Below, piece after piece: positions 26,565 to 35,820 of a DNA stretch of 64,000 bases (its first letter is position 1; the number at the start of each line of letters is the position of its first letter). Under the pieces are notes generated by a model. That model was not told where the DNA came from. It was given only the letters and a program-made list of their open reading frames with translations, and did not search any database. The stretch comes from Plut-88900 sp963668115 (GTDB lineage: Bacteria > Chloroflexota > Dehalococcoidia > Plut-88900). Both the position numbers and the translations under genes were made by a program. The stretch is taken from NCBI GenBank assembly GCA_963668115.1, contig OY764147.1:2418001-2482000 (forward strand), given 5' to 3'.

Positions 26565-28352
26565 TTATACAGGTGTTGCAGACGGTATGTTGAGGTCAAG
26601 CTTGCGTAGCGACTCGCTACTTGGTAGCCCATCCTCTCCCCACCCCCGAGTCCCGTAATACGCCCTGATCATTTCTTCCAGACCAGCCTCTGACACCACA
26701 CCCCCCTCGAAGATGCGGGACGGGAGGGTGTCGTCCTCCCGTCCCCATCCCTCCCGGACGTTAAAGGCCTTGCGGACTAGGTTTATCCGCTCCCCCGACG
26801 CCCTGAGTTCTTCAGGCCCGATGTCGTGCCCCGTGGCCAGGCGATAGACTTGAGCGGCCTCCGGGAAGAAATCCCGAAGGGCTCGGCGCACGAACTTGGA
26901 CAGCACGAGGGAGTCGAGTACTGCGGCGAAGTCCTCGGCATCCGCTACTGCCTGCCCGATTTGCGAGGCATCGACGTGTTGCGCATCCTCGTCGCTCAGG
27001 TCGAAGTCATAGGCCGAGGCGCGGTTGTGGCACGCGCCACGAGGGCTGACGGCTAGGGCCAGGGCGAGATGCCTCAGGTTGCCGGGGTGGTAGCCCGGCA
27101 TCTCCAAGCCCTTGACTTGCATGGCCCAGTCCTCGGAGCCGCCACCGAGCCGAGCGGAAGCCGCCCGGCTGCCCTGCGACAAAAGCTCCCCGATTCCCTC
27201 CTTTTGCCCTATAGACCTGATAGCTGAAAGCAAGGCGTCGCCATTCCCGAAGCGCAGGTCCAGGCCGCCGGTATCGGCAGCCGTGAGGAGGCCGCGTTCG
27301 AAGGACTCCATGGCCCAGGCGATTGTGCCGCCCGTGCTTATGGTGTCGATTCCCAGTTCGTCACACAGCCCCGCGGCCCGGATCACGGTGTCGGGGTCGC
27401 TGATCCCGCACATCGGGCCGAAGGCGAAGAGGCTCTCGTACTCCAGCCGTGTCCTTCCCCTGCGCCCCCTGGCCGAGTAGACATGTTCCCACTCCCGGGA
27501 CACCCCACCCGAGCATTGGCCCCGTCTTTTTTCCAAGCTCTCGACGCTTAGCTTATCCGCCCCGTCGAAGGTGTATTGGCGGAAGTTGTATGCGGGAAGC
27601 GCACCCGCAGCGTTCAATTTGGCCAGGTTGGATACTGTGCCCGGGCCCCGGTATTTGGCAGTAGACCTGGATTCCATTGCCCGACCCAGCTCGGCATTCA
27701 GTTCTGCTAGCTCAGGGTCGGGGGTTGGGACAAGGGAGTTACCCTTTAAGGCAATGGCCTTGAGGTTTTTTGAGCCCATCACGGCGCCCGCGCCCGTCCT
27801 ACCCGCCTGCCGACCCCCGTTGCTTATGCAGGCGAAGCTCACCAGCGCCTCGCCGGCCGGGCCTATGGCTGCGACTTGGGCATCGCCAAAGCCGGGCATG
27901 AAGTTGATCTTTTCGGCGGTCTCCTGCGCCGAGAGTCCGGCCAACTCCCCGGCATCCAGCACCTTGACCGACTCACCCTCTATGTGTAGCGCTGCGGGCC
28001 CCGATGCCTTCCCCTTTATCACCAGGGCGTCAAAGGGCATCCGGGATAGCTCCTCCGCCACGGGCCCCGAGGACAGCGAATCACCGACGAACCCCGTGAG
28101 CGGCGACTTGCAGGCCACCGCCATCTTCGCCGACCCAGGCACCCCCGCCCCGAAGAATGGGCCACGGGCAAAGATCAGGGGAGCCTCAGGCGAGAGCGGG
28201 TCTGCTCCCGGCGGGCAGTGCCTGTAGAGCAGCCATGCCCCCAGCCCCGCCCCACCGATGAAGGAGACCTGCTCCTCGGGCGTGAAGGGCTCAAACTTAG
28301 ACGCTCCGCTGGGGAGGTTGATGATGAGAACCTGGCCGTGATAGGCGTGCAT
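26565..28352 (-). CDS. Aldehyde ferredoxin oxidoreductase (AOR) homologue with degenerate cluster site
   Basis: A 595-residue AOR-family protein; the family oxidises aldehydes or related carbonyls on a tungsto- or molybdopterin. The N-terminal domain is typical (GQVLIINLPSGASKFEPFTPEE, FIGGAGLGAWLL, ...FARGPFFG). The pterin region includes YESLFAFGPMCGI and LDLRFGNGDALL. Where AORs carry CxxCxxxC for a [4Fe-4S] cluster this protein reads RRGQCSGGVSREWEH (one Cys only), and the last ligand Cys (usually LxxCKF) is LVLSKF. It therefore probably lacks the cluster. Lies 28 bp before fdsG and 8 bp after mobA on the same strand. Substrate unknown. Confidence 0.85.
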   Translation of the reverse strand: MHAYHGQVLIINLPSGASKFEPFTPEEQVSFIGGAGLGAWLLYRHCPPGADPLSPEAPLIFARGPFFGAGVPGSAKMAVACKSPLTGFVGDSLSSGPVAEELSRMPFDALVIKGKASGPAALHIEGESVKVLDAGELAGLSAQETAEKINFMPGFGDAQVAAIGPAGEALVSFACISNGGRQAGRTGAGAVMGSKNLKAIALKGNSLVPTPDPELAELNAELGRAMESRSTAKYRGPGTVSNLAKLNAAGALPAYNFRQYTFDGADKLSVESLEKRRGQCSGGVSREWEHVYSARGRRGRTRLEYESLFAFGPMCGISDPDTVIRAAGLCDELGIDTISTGGTIAWAMESFERGLLTAADTGGLDLRFGNGDALLSAIRSIGQKEGIGELLSQGSRAASARLGGGSEDWAMQVKGLEMPGYHPGNLRHLALALAVSPRGACHNRASAYDFDLSDEDAQHVDASQIGQAVADAEDFAAVLDSLVLSKFVRRALRDFFPEAAQVYRLATGHDIGPEELRASGERINLVRKAFNVREGWGREDDTLPSRIFEGGVVSEAGLEEMIRAYYGTRGWGEDGLPSSESLRKLDLNIPSATPV

Positions 28353-28360
28353 GAGGACCG

Positions 28361-28996
28361 CTACTCTTCGGAATAGCCCTGTGCCTCAAGTGTCAGGGCT
28401 TTGTCCAGGTCTTCCTGGGTGTTGACGTTGAAGAAGCTCAGCCGGTCGGGATCGAAGAGATCAATGTCATCCTCATCAACGTAAGCGACCCTGACCTCCT
28501 CAAAAAAGAGGGCTATCTTCAAGTCCTGACGCTTCAACCGGCTCTCTATCGGTTCGAGACAGCTTTTCGAATATATGGCGTGCAGGGGCTCGGGCCTGCC
28601 TTCGAGCCTCGGGACTACCACGTCGAAGTCAGGGGCGAGGTCGACCATGAACTGGAGCAGGCCCGTATTGAGAAAAGGCATGTCGCAGGCAACGATGATG
28701 CCGTAGTCACCCTGGGCCGCTGACAGGCCGGTGAATATGCCGCCCAGAGACCCGTGGCCCGGGTAGATATCGGCGGCGGTGCGCACGCCGTTGGGAAGGT
28801 CAAGGCCCTCCGCCCGGGACTCCTCCGCCACTACGACGACCGTCTCGGAAGCGACCTGGGAGAGCCTGTTGATGACCCGCTCGATTAACCGCTCCCCGCC
28901 AATCTCCTCGACAGCCTTGTTCCTTCCCAGCCTCCTGCTCATCCCTCCCGCCAGAGCCACACCGCTAATCTTCACGGCCTGCCTTCCACTCACCAT
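28361..28996 (-). CDS. mobA: Molybdenum cofactor guanylyltransferase
   Basis: A 211-residue nucleotidyltransferase: GVALAGGMSRRLGRNKAVEEIGG (GTP-binding loop LAGGxSxRxGxxK), GGIFTGLSAAQG, IVACDMPFLN. It attaches GMP to molybdopterin to form the MGD cofactor needed by the formate dehydrogenase alpha subunit. Start ATG 28996 (GTG 28993 also possible); a further upstream ATG would add a Pro-rich tail. First gene of the mobA-AOR-fdsGBA run; 8 bp to the AOR stop side. Confidence 0.9.
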   Translation of the reverse strand: MVSGRQAVKISGVALAGGMSRRLGRNKAVEEIGGERLIERVINRLSQVASETVVVVAEESRAEGLDLPNGVRTAADIYPGHGSLGGIFTGLSAAQGDYGIIVACDMPFLNTGLLQFMVDLAPDFDVVVPRLEGRPEPLHAIYSKSCLEPIESRLKRQDLKIALFFEEVRVAYVDEDDIDLFDPDRLSFFNVNTQEDLDKALTLEAQGYSEE

Positions 28997-29303
28997 AGTC
29001 AACCCATTATACCGACGGGGGTGGGGCGGGGCCAAAAGACGCGAGGGTGGGGCCGCTCATGCTGAGCCGCGTCGATGTATGAGGAGGAGTCCGAACGTCC
29101 TCAATAGGTATCCTTACACGTCAGCCCACTGAAAATTACAGTGTTTGGTCAAAAGACTTAATCACTTCAAAGCCGTCTAAACCGTATTCACACCAACATC
29201 CATCCTTAGATTTGTGTTGATGTCTCCGCTTTTTGACTTCCTGAATCTTCCCTGTCGCTAACATGACCAACTCTCGGGCTAAAGGCAGATCATCAGATAT
29301 TAG

Positions 29304-29564
29304 GGTTCTGTTTCGTTTTAGGGTTTGGAGACTTGCATGGTGATGAAAGACAATCCGATTAAGTTGGCGCAAATCGCGGCCAGCAATCACCCCGAAAGAT
29401 GGATGAGGCCAGACGGCTCGCAGGTCCGTAACGAAGTTACGGGAATCTGCCCTAAGTGCGGGGGGGTACGAGGATGGCGTGGTGATGTCTTCTACGAATG
29501 CTTTAACCGCACTTGCCCTGACTGGAGCACCGATTGAGGCCAAACCCTAAAATGAAACAGAACC
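29304..29564. mobile_element. Miniature inverted-repeat element with 8-bp target duplication
   Basis: A 261-bp element with 25-bp terminal inverted repeats that differ at one base: left 29304-29328 begins GGTTCTGTTTCGTTTTAGGG, right 29540-29564 is its complement with CATTTT for CGTTTT. Direct repeats GATATTAG flank it at 29296-29303 and 29565-29572. No transposase; 8-bp duplications and GG-TTCTGTT ends recall IS6- or IS1595-type elements, so a full element elsewhere probably mobilises it. Inside is a possible 66-residue zinc-ribbon frame. Confidence 0.9.
29337..29537 (+). CDS. Possible zinc-ribbon mini-protein carried inside the MITE
   Basis: A 66-codon frame wholly within the element, ending just before the right inverted repeat. 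It contains EVTGICPKCGGVRG and YECFNRTCPDW, a Cys4 zinc-ribbon pattern. IS1595-type transposases have an N-terminal zinc ribbon, so this may be a transposase remnant; or it may be chance. No strong ribosome site. Confidence 0.3.
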   Translation: MVMKDNPIKLAQIAASNHPERWMRPDGSQVRNEVTGICPKCGGVRGWRGDVFYECFNRTCPDWSTD

Positions 29565-30479
29565 GATATTAGAGCCTTTGCAAGTAAACGAGCCTCTTCA
29601 TCCACATACCAACTGCCATATATTGCTCGGCTAAGCGTATCCAAGAAAGTATGAAGTTCACCATCACCCCATCCCATGGACCCGGTCACCCTAAAGGTCC
29701 GGTGACATTTAGTGCATTTCCAGACTGCACTTGTCCAAACCTCTTGAGTCTCAATAATCCGAGTCTCCGATTTACACCAAGGACAAGGTGCTTCCTCGGT
29801 GTCAACCCATAGCAACTTACTGACTAGTGGGATCAGTACCTCATTAGCCTTGTCAAAGGCTTGCCCCTGCCGCACCTTCCATGCCATATAAGCCTCCAGG
29901 TTTTCACCAGGCGGCTTATTTTTCTTCCAAGTATTGCATCTCTTACAGAGAATTTGCAGATTCGCACGTTCACTTGTACCAATCTCTTGATTCACACTCG
30001 ATGGGTTAATAGGGATGATATGATCCAGAGCAGAACCTTCCTTCGCCACATCAACCCCGCAATACCGACACTTCCAATCTTGCAATTCGCCTACGGCTTT
30101 GCGGTGTTTTTGCGCTCGATATCTCAACCGTTGGTCCGCGGCAGACTTCTCATTCAATGCCAAGCGTAGAGGATGATCCTTGGGACAAGCCTTTGCACGC
30201 TTGTAAGAAGAACCCGTAGCGATATTTGATATCGTTTTTGGGTGCACCTCGAATTCACGAGCAAAAGCTTCGATTTCCTTAGGTTCCATGGGGCCGAAAG
30301 GTAAAGCTGCCCTTATGAGAGCTACGAACAGATAGTTCAATTGCGTATTACGTGGCCAAATATCCTTGTCCCTCCAGTCCATAGGAAAACCTTCGTAGTC
30401 AAGCTCATTCTTATGGTAGTTAATCCGCATACCAAAATACCTTGTTCAAACACTCAAATTGCGATGATGAAGTATACTC

Positions 30480-31268
30480 TTACTCCCCCATCACCTCCCC
30501 AAGCTTGGCACTAAGCACCTCCTCCACCCCCAACCCCTCCCCCCGAGGCTTAAACCTCAACTCCCGACCTTCCCACGTAAGCATGTACTCGTCAACGGTC
30601 CCGACCTGCAGACGCCCGTTCCCCGACGTTGCTCCCGTGATCCCCTGCAGGGCGTCGTTGATGCAGGCGTCCGGGCCCCAGGTGACTTTGAGGTCGGGCT
30701 CTTTCTTGGCGATGCCCCAGTGATGGATCGCGTGGTCAACCATCCTGGCCGCAAGAGCCGCTCCTGCGCACCGCTCCCCGTGAAAATTCTCCGCTTCGAA
30801 CAGCATGTCCCGCAAGAACGACTCGCGGTTCCTGTTCCCGGGGTGTTCCGTGTCCCGGTCCGTCCTCGCCGAGAATATGGAGTCCCAGCCCGGTGAGTAA
30901 CGCTTGATGTCGACCACCGGCGTGCCGTCTATCATGTCCAGCCTGTCCAGCTTCACCACCCGCCCCTCCACCTCCAGCACCCGCGCCGACGTCAGGCCCA
31001 CGGGGTTCGGCCTCCCCGGCGACCTCATCCCGAACACCCCCCTCTCCGGACCCCCGTGCCTCGACACCGTCAGCCTCTCCCTGTCCGCCCTGTGAAACCA
31101 TCCTAGAATGAGAAGGTGGGTGTTCGACTCGATGCCGGCCAACCCGGCCGCGTACTTCGGAAACACCTCGATGGATGCGGGCACTCCGTCTGTAGGCATC
31201 TCATCCCCCTCCCCGACGCTCGACACCACCCTCCCGATTGGCCTGACCTCGTACGATTCTTCGCTCAT
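30480..31268 (-). CDS. TrmO-like methyltransferase fused to FmdE-like domain
   Basis: A 262-residue two-domain protein. Residues 1-135 match TrmO/YaeB, the AdoMet-dependent enzyme methylating N6-threonylcarbamoyladenosine-37 of tRNA: PIGRVVSS, HLLILGWFH, GVFGMRSPGRPNPVGLT and DMIDGTPVVDIKRY. Residues about 150-262 resemble FmdE (subunit E of formylmethanofuran dehydrogenase): NFHGERCAGAALAARMVDHA and ACINDALQGITGATSGNG, with Cys/His that could hold a metal. Archaeal-type TrmO homologues with similar additions may exist. Starts 3 bp after the stop of the sugar dehydrogenase gene, hence cotranscribed. Confidence 0.75.
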   Translation of the reverse strand: MSEESYEVRPIGRVVSSVGEGDEMPTDGVPASIEVFPKYAAGLAGIESNTHLLILGWFHRADRERLTVSRHGGPERGVFGMRSPGRPNPVGLTSARVLEVEGRVVKLDRLDMIDGTPVVDIKRYSPGWDSIFSARTDRDTEHPGNRNRESFLRDMLFEAENFHGERCAGAALAARMVDHAIHHWGIAKKEPDLKVTWGPDACINDALQGITGATSGNGRLQVGTVDEYMLTWEGRELRFKPRGEGLGVEEVLSAKLGEVMGE

Positions 31269-31271
31269 CCC

Positions 31272-32417
31272 CTATTGCCCTTTCCAGAAGATGCGATAGA
31301 TTGCCCCGCTCCCGTGGTCGGCCACCAGCAAGGACCCGTCCGACGCCTGCGCTATGTCCAGCGGCCTGTCTATCCCGAAGGCAAAGTCCGACACCTCCGC
31401 CCGATAACTCTCTTCCTCTCGATCCAGCCGCACCCGTACTACCTTCCGCCCCGTGTCCCGGAGGTGCGACCCCCACTGAACGATGAACAGGTCGTTCCGA
31501 TACTCCTCTGGGAACATCGAGCCCGTATAGAAGAGCAGCCCGTTCGCCGAGGAGCGCTCCTCCATCTCTGCGATGGGCGAGAGCGTACCCTCGCAGTCGG
31601 AGCCCTGGCCGTCACCCCAGCAGTCGGGCCAGCCGTAGTGACCGCCATCGACCAGCAGGTTCAACTCCTCGGGGACATGCAGATCAAGCTCGTCCCTGCC
31701 GTTGTCGGCCCCGAACAGAGTCCCGTCCTCGGGGTGGAAGGCGACGTCGTAGACGTTGCGCAATCCCGACGAGTAGACCCGCATGTCAGACCCGTCGGGG
31801 TTGAGTTGGAGCACCGACGCACTGAGATCACTCCTCTCCCGGCACGCGTTGCACGTCGACCCCAGGGTCAGGTAAATCTTGGCATCGGGCCCGAGGGCCA
31901 GGCCGTTGTTCTGGTGTATCCCCACCGGCAGGTCCGACACTATAGCCTCGATCTCATCCACCTGCCCGTCTTCGTTGGAGTCGATCAACGCCGTAACCGA
32001 CCCGCGGTGCGACACGTACAACGTATCTTCATGGTGCAACAGCCCTAGGGGTGCGACAAAACCCCGGGCGTATAGGTCCGCTGAGTCCGCAGTCCCGTTC
32101 GAGTCTGCATCCGTCAGCACGGCAATGTCCCCATCCTGCTCGCTGACGAACACCCTCCCATCCCCCGACACCGCAATGCTCGTCGGATTGGAAAGCCCGA
32201 GAAAGAACACATTCGCCCCGAATCCCGGCGGGACCGCCAGCCCCGCCCCACCCGCTACGAGGCCGTCTCCGGTTACAGCATCCTTATCTTGCTCTACATT
32301 TGCGCTGGGTGTTGGTTCTGGGGTGGGTATCGGTGTTGGGGTCTCTGCCCCACACCCTGCCACCACCAGCAGAGCAAGCGACGCGCCTATGCAGGCTACG
32401 AGCATAGGAACCTTCAC
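31272..32417 (-). CDS. PQQ-dependent sugar dehydrogenase-like lipoprotein
   Basis: A 381-residue beta-propeller lipoprotein. The signal peptide ends in the lipobox VVAGC (Cys near residue 22), then a PTPIPTPEP linker. The propeller includes LSNPTSIAVSGDGRVFVSEQDG, GLALGPDAKIYLTLGS, NVYDVAFHPEDGTLFGADNGRDE and VDGGHYGWPDCWGDG, all typical of the glucose/sorbosone dehydrogenase (GSDH) family. Exported and membrane-anchored; it would oxidise a sugar or related alcohol with PQQ, but cofactor use is inferred from family only. Four Cys (CNACRE, DCWGDGQGSDC) may form disulfides. Followed after 3 bp by the TrmO-FmdE gene. Confidence 0.85.
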   Translation of the reverse strand: MKVPMLVACIGASLALLVVAGCGAETPTPIPTPEPTPSANVEQDKDAVTGDGLVAGGAGLAVPPGFGANVFFLGLSNPTSIAVSGDGRVFVSEQDGDIAVLTDADSNGTADSADLYARGFVAPLGLLHHEDTLYVSHRGSVTALIDSNEDGQVDEIEAIVSDLPVGIHQNNGLALGPDAKIYLTLGSTCNACRERSDLSASVLQLNPDGSDMRVYSSGLRNVYDVAFHPEDGTLFGADNGRDELDLHVPEELNLLVDGGHYGWPDCWGDGQGSDCEGTLSPIAEMEERSSANGLLFYTGSMFPEEYRNDLFIVQWGSHLRDTGRKVVRVRLDREEESYRAEVSDFAFGIDRPLDIAQASDGSLLVADHGSGAIYRIFWKGQ

Positions 32418-32516
32418 TACGCTTCCCCCGGACTAATGGCTGGGGCCTGATGTCGGACTCTCGGGCCATTGTATCAACTTGGTACGGCTGGCCACTCAGG
32501 GATGCGTTACTTGCCC

Positions 32517-35500
32517 CTATTCCTGAAGAGCAGGCTCCAGCGGTTCACCAGCCTCCCCTCCCGACCGCCGGAAGACCCGACCCAACAGCCGCGGAATACT
32601 ATCGTTGAACAACATATAGACGATCGGCAGAACAACCAGCGTCAAGGCCGTGGAGCTTATCAGGCCCCCGATTACCACCGTAGCCAGTTCGGCGCTGATG
32701 ATGCCCCCGCTCCCTTCCGACGCCACGGCCAGGGGCAGAAGCGCAAAGCTGGTGGTCAGCGCGGTCATCAGGATGGGCCGCAGCCTCACCCGGGCTCCGG
32801 ATATCAGGGCGTCGTAGACCGCCAGCCCCCGGGCCCGTTGCTGCTCCACGAACGCTATCAGCACTATGGCATTGGTCACCACTATCCCGATCAGCAGCAA
32901 TACCCCCATCATCGCAGGAAGCCCGAGCCCACGGTCCGTTACCGTCAACGCCAGCATCACCCCGACCAGGGCCAGGGGTAGCGTCAGGATGATTACGAAG
33001 GGGTTCCTCAGGCTTCCCAGCGCGGCCACCATCACTAGGTACACCAGCACGATTCCGATGGCCATGGCAGTGAAGATCGCCTGGAAGCCCTCCTCGATGT
33101 CGGCGAAGATTCCCCCGCTGTTCACCTCGACACCCGGCGGCAGGTCCAGGGCGTCTATCTTCTCGTCCACGAGAACGCCCACCGCCTGGGTGTCGTCGGC
33201 GATGATGTCCGCCGTTATGCTCGCCGACCTCCGTCCGTCCGTCCGGCTGATCGACACCGGCCCTTCCCTCAGCACGGGCTCGGCCAGCTCGCCCAGGGGC
33301 GCCGAGCCCAGGGGCCCGACTATGATCAGCGATCTTAACTGGTCGACGCTCCCCACGGCCCGCGGGTCGCCGGTTAACACCACGTCCACTGCCTCCCCAT
33401 CCATGTTGATCGACGTCACCCGCTGCCCAATCGTGTACTGGCTCACCTGGAGCCCGACCTGCCTCGTCGTCAGTCCGATCTGTCCCGCCTTCTCGGGGTC
33501 TACCTCTACCGCAACCTCCGTGCGGGCCTGTGCAACGTTGCTGTCCAGGTTCACGACGCCTTCGATGGTTGCAATGGAATCGGCAAGCTCCTCGGTAACG
33601 GCGGCAATGTCGTCGTAGTCGGGACCTGTGACGAAGATCTCGATGCCGCCCGTCGGAGGCCCATCGGATATCTCCGAAATGCGCAGCGTCTGGCCTGGCT
33701 TCTCAAATTCACCCCTCAGTGTTTCGGCAATGCCTTCGGGGGCATCCTTCGAAAGCCGCACGAAGAAGCTGGCTTGCTGGAGTCCTACGGCGAGGTTCTC
33801 CTCGCCTCCCGGCCCTGTAAAGTCGCCGCCGCCTATGCTCACGGAGTATACGTCGGATAGCTCGTCGACCCTCGACTCCAGTTCGGCAACGGCTTCGACC
33901 GTCCTTTCCACACCCGAACCTGGCGGCAAGCTCAACTGGATCTGAAGGTAGCGGTCTCCGCTGCCCCCGAAGAGGTTGATCGGGATATTCGCCAGCAGGC
34001 CCAGGCTCCCGACGGTGATGACAACCGCTGCGGCCAGCGTCACGATCCGGTGCCCCAGCGCCCACTTCAAAATGACCAGGTATGTCCGTTGCAGCCAGGT
34101 CTCCTGCATCGGGATGTCTCCCTCGTCCCCCGCTCCCTCGGGCAGATCACCGGGGCGCAGCAGGAAGGCCCCGAGTACCGGCACCGCGGTCAAAGCCACC
34201 AGCAGCGATGCCACAAGCGCGAAGCTCACCGTCAGAGCGAAGGGTAGGAAGAACGCCCCGACCAGCCCTTCGATGAACCCTAGGGGCACGAACACTACAA
34301 CCGTGGTCATCGTTGAGGCGAAGATGGCAGGCCCGACCTCCCTTGTCGCATCAAATGCCGCTCTCCACCGCTCCCTGCCCCCCTGTATGTGCCGGTACAC
34401 GTTCTCCAGCACCACTATGGAGTCATCCACCACCCGGCCCACCGATATGGCCAGCCCGCCCAGGGTCATGAAGTTCAGGGTCATATCCTGCCAGTTCATC
34501 AGCAGGATGCCCGTGAACACGCTCAGGGGTATTGAAAGGGCGATGACCACCGTCGGCCGCAGGGTGTTGAAGAACCCCTTCACTAAGGTCGGGCGGATGG
34601 TCAGCATGAAGGCGAACACCACCGTCACCGCAAACAGGAACCCGAACGTCGCCTCCCGCAGCAGGTTGTCTATCTGGTCCTGGATCTCCGGGCCCTGGTC
34701 AGTCACGACGATGAAGTCAATATCCTCTGGGATGCCCTGAATGTCGCCGATTAAGTCAGTCACGCCACCTGTGACGTCCACGGTGTTCGCTTCGGGCTCC
34801 TTGGTCACGCTTATCAGCAGCCCCGGCTTCCCGTTGGTGCGCGATATGCTGGACGGCGCCCCCGTCCCGAAAGACACCTCCGCCACGTCCGACAGGCGCA
34901 CGGGCCCCGACCCGTTTGACCCCACCACGAGGCTCTCCAGCTCCTCCACCGATTCCAGGGTGTGCGTCGTCTTTGCAATGACCGCTTGCCCCCCGTCGAA
35001 GAGCAGCCCGGCGGGAAGGGTCACGTTGTTCTCCCGCAGGGCGGACGAGACCTGGAACATCGAGACGCCCTGCGCAGACATCTTCTCCAGGTTCGCCGTT
35101 ACGATGAAGTTGCGGTCAACCTCCCCCGCCGTCTGTACGTCCGCCACACCCTCTATCTTCTCGATCTCGGGGATGACGATGTCCTGCACCACGTCCTGTA
35201 GTTCAATGAGCGGCCTCTCCGACACCACGCCGAACTGGATTACCGGAAACGCGTCGGGGTTGAAGCGGCCTACCTCCGGGTCATCCACGGAGGGCGGGAA
35301 ATTTATGCCGTTGAGAGCATTTTCGACATGCGCCTCGGCCGCTGCCATGTCCGTACCGTATTGGAACGTGCCAAGCACTATCACCCGACCCTCTGACGAC
35401 GAAGACTGAATAGTCTCCAGCCCGTCCGCCCCCGAGATCGCCCGCTCGATGGGCTCGGTTACGTCCCGCACCACGGCCTCTGGGTCGGCGGACGGGTAGG

Positions 35501-35651
35501 AAGCTATCACCGTGACCAGGGGAAACTCGATCTGGGGGAACAGCTCCACCTGCATGGATCGGTAGGAGAACACCCCGCCGGCCAGGACAAGGATGATAGT
35601 CAGAAGCGTAACCGTCGGGCGGCGCAGCGCGAAGGAAGTCAGAAAGGTCAA
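32517..35651 (-). CDS. RND-superfamily efflux transporter (HAE1/AcrB-like)
   Basis: A 1044-residue inner-membrane pump of full AcrB-like length. Starts LTSFALRRPTVTLLTIILVLAGG; TM4 has GLAISVGRVVDDSIVVLENVYRH with the two proton-relay aspartates; the second repeat has GVLLLIGIVVTNAIVLIAF. Two large periplasmic loops sit at about 40-330 and 560-860. TTG start at 35651 with AGGAGA upstream. No membrane-fusion protein or outer-membrane channel gene is adjacent, unusual for this family. Downstream of a histidine kinase/response regulator pair on the same strand (169-bp gap), which may control it. Confidence 0.92.
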   Translation of the reverse strand: MTFLTSFALRRPTVTLLTIILVLAGGVFSYRSMQVELFPQIEFPLVTVIASYPSADPEAVVRDVTEPIERAISGADGLETIQSSSSEGRVIVLGTFQYGTDMAAAEAHVENALNGINFPPSVDDPEVGRFNPDAFPVIQFGVVSERPLIELQDVVQDIVIPEIEKIEGVADVQTAGEVDRNFIVTANLEKMSAQGVSMFQVSSALRENNVTLPAGLLFDGGQAVIAKTTHTLESVEELESLVVGSNGSGPVRLSDVAEVSFGTGAPSSISRTNGKPGLLISVTKEPEANTVDVTGGVTDLIGDIQGIPEDIDFIVVTDQGPEIQDQIDNLLREATFGFLFAVTVVFAFMLTIRPTLVKGFFNTLRPTVVIALSIPLSVFTGILLMNWQDMTLNFMTLGGLAISVGRVVDDSIVVLENVYRHIQGGRERWRAAFDATREVGPAIFASTMTTVVVFVPLGFIEGLVGAFFLPFALTVSFALVASLLVALTAVPVLGAFLLRPGDLPEGAGDEGDIPMQETWLQRTYLVILKWALGHRIVTLAAAVVITVGSLGLLANIPINLFGGSGDRYLQIQLSLPPGSGVERTVEAVAELESRVDELSDVYSVSIGGGDFTGPGGEENLAVGLQQASFFVRLSKDAPEGIAETLRGEFEKPGQTLRISEISDGPPTGGIEIFVTGPDYDDIAAVTEELADSIATIEGVVNLDSNVAQARTEVAVEVDPEKAGQIGLTTRQVGLQVSQYTIGQRVTSINMDGEAVDVVLTGDPRAVGSVDQLRSLIIVGPLGSAPLGELAEPVLREGPVSISRTDGRRSASITADIIADDTQAVGVLVDEKIDALDLPPGVEVNSGGIFADIEEGFQAIFTAMAIGIVLVYLVMVAALGSLRNPFVIILTLPLALVGVMLALTVTDRGLGLPAMMGVLLLIGIVVTNAIVLIAFVEQQRARGLAVYDALISGARVRLRPILMTALTTSFALLPLAVASEGSGGIISAELATVVIGGLISSTALTLVVLPIVYMLFNDSIPRLLGRVFRRSGGEAGEPLEPALQE

Positions 35652-35820
35652 CTGGGCTCTCCTGGGCTAAGGGGGCTTGAGGAACGGCTGGCGGATGATT
35701 GTGAAAAGCTTATCAATATCTTAACACAGCGGTGTCGTCATGAGGTTCTCCACCTGACTATCCCTCCCGAAGGTTGAGAAAACGTCTGCGGGCGCCATCT
35801 CTTCTCACCCGTCGGACTCC

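Larger units (their letters stand above)
29136..30430 (-). pseudogene. HNH endonuclease gene interrupted by a MITE
   Basis: Two parts of one gene, 30430-29573 and 29295-29136, separated by a 261-bp insertion plus its 8-bp duplication. Removing 269 bp leaves 1026 bp = 342 codons with no frame shift: ...RLLAKALIS joins DDLPLARELVML. The encoded protein had an N-terminal HTH-like region (IEAFAREFEVHPKTISNIAT), a Cys-flanked HNH domain (CRYCGVDVAKEG...ALDHIIPINP...ANLQILCKRCNTWKKN, about residues 120-170) and a C-terminal zinc ribbon (CPWCKSETR...KCTKCHRTF). Translation now ends inside the element soon after residue 285, so the HNH domain is kept but the C-terminus is lost. AT-richer than its neighbours, suggesting acquisition. 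Confidence 0.85.
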
